DNA of 5,928 nt from an uncultured Streptomyces sp. Its GTDB lineage: Bacteria; Actinomycetota; Actinomycetes; Streptomycetales; Streptomycetaceae. Positions within the stretch are counted from its first letter, which is position 1. Each line of letters starts with the position of its first letter. The translations under genes were made by a program, and so were the position numbers. Below, in pieces: positions 4,047 through 5,928 of this stretch. Below the pieces are notes generated by a model. It saw nothing but the letters and a program-made list of their open reading frames with translations, was not told the origin of the DNA and did not search any database. The DNA lies in the NCBI GenBank assembly GCA_946480485.1, contig CAMLJW010000338.1:1-5928 (forward strand). Direction: 5' to 3'.

Positions 4047-5928
4047 CTAGCCGTCCACGCGCGCGTGCTGGTCCGGCGGTTTCTCGGGGGCCGCTTCCTG
4101 CGGTTCCTCCAGGAGGAGCCGTTCCAGGGCGGCCCGGTCCGGCAGGGCATCGGGGCGGACGACCTCGCCGCGGCGCACGTACAGGAAAGCGGCCTTGACG
4201 GACTCCAGGGGTACGCCCCGCTGCTCGGCCCAGGCGAGCCGGTAGAGCGCGAGCTGGAGGGGGTCGCCGGTGTATGTGCGGTTGGTCTTCCAGTCGACGA
4301 TCTCGTACGTCGCCTCGTCACCGTCGTCTTCCTTGTAGACGGCGTCGATACGGCCTCGTACGACGCGTCCGGCGATGGTGAGCTGGAAGGGTGCTTCGAC
4401 GCGGTAGGGCGTGCGGTGGGCGTAGGCGGTGCGTTCGAAGGCGTCCTTGAGGCCCTCCAGGTCGCGCTCATCGGCGATCTCGGCCTCGCTGCCGGGTAGG
4501 TCGTCCGGCTCCAGCATGGGTAGCCGCAGCTCTTCGAAGCGGGACTCGACCCATGCGTGGAACCGGGTGCCGCGGCGTGCAGCGGGCTGCGGAGGCTGCG
4601 GCATGGGGCGGGCCAGCTCCTGGGCGAACGCGTCGGGATCAGCGGCCAGGCGCAGCAGCTGGGAAGCGGTCAGCGAGGCGGGCAGAGGTACGTCCGTGAC
4701 GCCCTCTCGGGCGCGCAGGAGCTCTCCGGTGAGGGCGTCCAGGTCGCGGTCCCAGGAGGCGATGGTGCGTGCTTCCTCGGGGGTGAGGGACGTGGTCTCG
4801 GAAGGGTGCGGGCGGGCGTCCGGGGCCGGAGCGGGGTGCGGGATCTTCGGACGGTTCCGGGTCCACGGTTCCCGGTCGCCGGCGTCCTCGTCCGTGAAAC
4901 CGGTCTCTTGGTAAGACGGTTCGTCCTCCTGGGGCGGAGGCGGCCAGTCCGGATCGTGGTGGGGGGCGTGGGTGTCGTGGGCCGACGGGTGCGCCACCTC
5001 GTGGGAATGGCCGGACTCCAGGTGGGCGAGCACCGTCTTGGCGGCGGCCCGTCGGAGCGCCAGCGCCGCGTCGTCCAGCGGAAGCGGCCACGCGTGGTCG
5101 CCGGCCGCCTTGTGCAGCGCCGGGTTCTCCTCGTCCTCCTCGGGTTCGTCCGCCCAGGCCTCGATTTCGCCGTACCCGGCCGCGCAGTGCTCGTACAGGG
5201 CTTGCAGGAAGTCGGAGGGTCCGCGTGACTTCTTCTGGGACGGGCCCCACCAGTGGCCGGAGCCGAGCAGCAGGGAGCGGGGGCGGGTGAACGTGACGTA
5301 GCCGAGGCGGAGTTCCTCGGTGCGCTGGTGACCCTTCATGGCCTCGTGGAAGGCCTTCATGCTCCTGGAGTCCCAGGCGGCGATGTCGGGCAGTGTGTCG
5401 GCGTCGCCGCGCAGTTCATGTGGCAGAACCCTGCCCTGGGCGGTCCACTTCTCGCGGCCCTGGGTACTGGGGAACGTTCCGGTGACCAGTCCGGGGACCG
5501 CGACGACGTCCCACTCCAGGCCCTTGGACTTGTGGGCGGTGAGCACCTTGACGGTGTTCTCGCCGCCCGGCAGTGCGTTGTCGAGGCCCTTCTCGTACTG
5601 GGCGGCCGTGCGCAGGAATCCGAGGAACGCGAGGAGGGTGGCCTCGCCGTCGTTGGCGGCGAAGGACGCGGCGATGTCGAGAAAGTTGGCCAGAGTCTCG
5701 CGGCGGCGGGCGGCCAGGGCGTGCGGGGACGCGGAGAGCTCCACTTCCAGGCCGGTCGTGGCGAGGACCCGGTGCAGGACGTCCATCAGTGGGTCGGCGA
5801 GCGAGCGGCGCAGGTCGCGGAGCTCTGCGGCGAGCCGGGCGAACCGCACGCGCGCGTCCGGCGAGAAGGGCAGCCCGTCGTTGTCCCCCTCGCCCCCGAG
5901 GGGCGTCTCCAGGAACGTGTCGAGGGCG
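4047..5928 (-). CDS. adnB: AdnB-type helicase-nuclease subunit, C-terminal part (cut by the right edge)
   Basis: C-terminal 626 residues of a UvrD-like helicase fused to a RecB-type nuclease, open to the right edge with no start in the window. AdnAB is the actinobacterial motor-nuclease that unwinds and resects double-strand-break ends. Fragment numbering, residue 1 at 5927-5925: motif V TAHKSKGLEWD (130-140), motif VI YVTFTRPRS (210-218), an acidic, His- and Pro-rich linker (about 258-385), then a PD-(D/E)XK domain with GTRFHAWVE (His 457), GRIDAVY (Asp 528), IVDWKT (Asp 545, Lys 547) and the QLALYR motif (Gln 558, Tyr 562). The nuclease site looks intact. Only one cysteine (248) is visible, so an AddB-like four-cysteine iron-sulfur cluster is unlikely here. 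AdnB rather than AdnA is inferred from position: in mycobacteria adnB is the member of the pair nearer nudC, with adnA upstream, here beyond the edge. GTG 5849 is internal; helicase domain 1 and the Walker motifs are missing only because of the cut. Confidence 0.87.
   Translation of the reverse strand, partial: ALDTFLETPLGGEGDNDGLPFSPDARVRFARLAAELRDLRRSLADPLMDVLHRVLATTGLEVELSASPHALAARRRETLANFLDIAASFAANDGEATLLAFLGFLRTAAQYEKGLDNALPGGENTVKVLTAHKSKGLEWDVVAVPGLVTGTFPSTQGREKWTAQGRVLPHELRGDADTLPDIAAWDSRSMKAFHEAMKGHQRTEELRLGYVTFTRPRSLLLGSGHWWGPSQKKSRGPSDFLQALYEHCAAGYGEIEAWADEPEEDEENPALHKAAGDHAWPLPLDDAALALRRAAAKTVLAHLESGHSHEVAHPSAHDTHAPHHDPDWPPPPQEDEPSYQETGFTDEDAGDREPWTRNRPKIPHPAPAPDARPHPSETTSLTPEEARTIASWDRDLDALTGELLRAREGVTDVPLPASLTASQLLRLAADPDAFAQELARPMPQPPQPAARRGTRFHAWVESRFEELRLPMLEPDDLPGSEAEIADERDLEGLKDAFERTAYAHRTPYRVEAPFQLTIAGRVVRGRIDAVYKEDDGDEATYEIVDWKTNRTYTGDPLQLALYRLAWAEQRGVPLESVKAAFLYVRRGEVVRPDALPDRAALERLLLEEPQEAAPEKPPDQHARVDG

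Noticed and set aside
1..5928. CRISPR array, tRNA, rRNA or complete insertion sequence
   Set aside because: No regularly spaced direct repeats, no tRNA-like cloverleaf with a T-loop, no rRNA-like stretch and no transposase motifs were seen.

Overview
The window is high-GC DNA from an actinomycete, most likely Streptomyces or a close relative. The evidence is a strong G/C bias at third codon positions, two GTG starts, a mycoredoxin (found in mycothiol-using actinobacteria), a sigma-R-type promoter motif, and a DnaA-box 9-mer of the form used in Streptomyces. All identifications come from reading translations by eye; no database search was run.

Layout, left to right. (1) 2-1549, minus strand: N-terminal 516 residues of the SF1 DNA helicase UvrD2, cut by the left edge. 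(2) 1550-1862: a 313-bp divergent regulatory region with a DnaA-box match, a 50-bp imperfect inverted repeat and a sigma-R-like promoter facing right. (3) 1863-2120, plus strand: mycoredoxin Mrx1 with an intact CGYC active site. (4) 2121-2558: a convergent intergenic region with a terminator-like hairpin just after mrx1 and no convincing gene. (5) 2559-3506, minus strand: NudC-type NADH pyrophosphatase with zinc ribbon, Nudix box and the SQPWPFP signature. (6) 3603-4036, minus strand: remnant of an M20-family dipeptidase whose central part, with most of its active site, has been deleted; the two surviving ends are in different frames. (7) 4047-5928, minus strand: C-terminal 626 residues of an AdnB-type helicase-nuclease, cut by the right edge.

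The order and relative orientation uvrD2 / mrx1 / nudC / adnB match, as I recall it, the Mycobacterium tuberculosis region Rv3198c / Rv3198A / Rv3199c / Rv3201c. This is therefore a conserved actinobacterial neighbourhood combining double-strand-break processing (AdnAB), a second UvrD-type helicase, thiol redox repair (Mrx1 with mycothiol) and NAD(H) or NAD-capped RNA turnover (NudC). adnB, the dipeptidase remnant and nudC lie on one strand with little space between them and probably form a transcription unit. mrx1 has its own promoter and is probably induced by thiol-oxidative stress.

I found no undescribed multigene system. The most notable points are the internally deleted dipeptidase and its junction with nudC, the sigma-R-type promoter ahead of mrx1, and the DnaA box plus inverted repeat between uvrD2 and mrx1.
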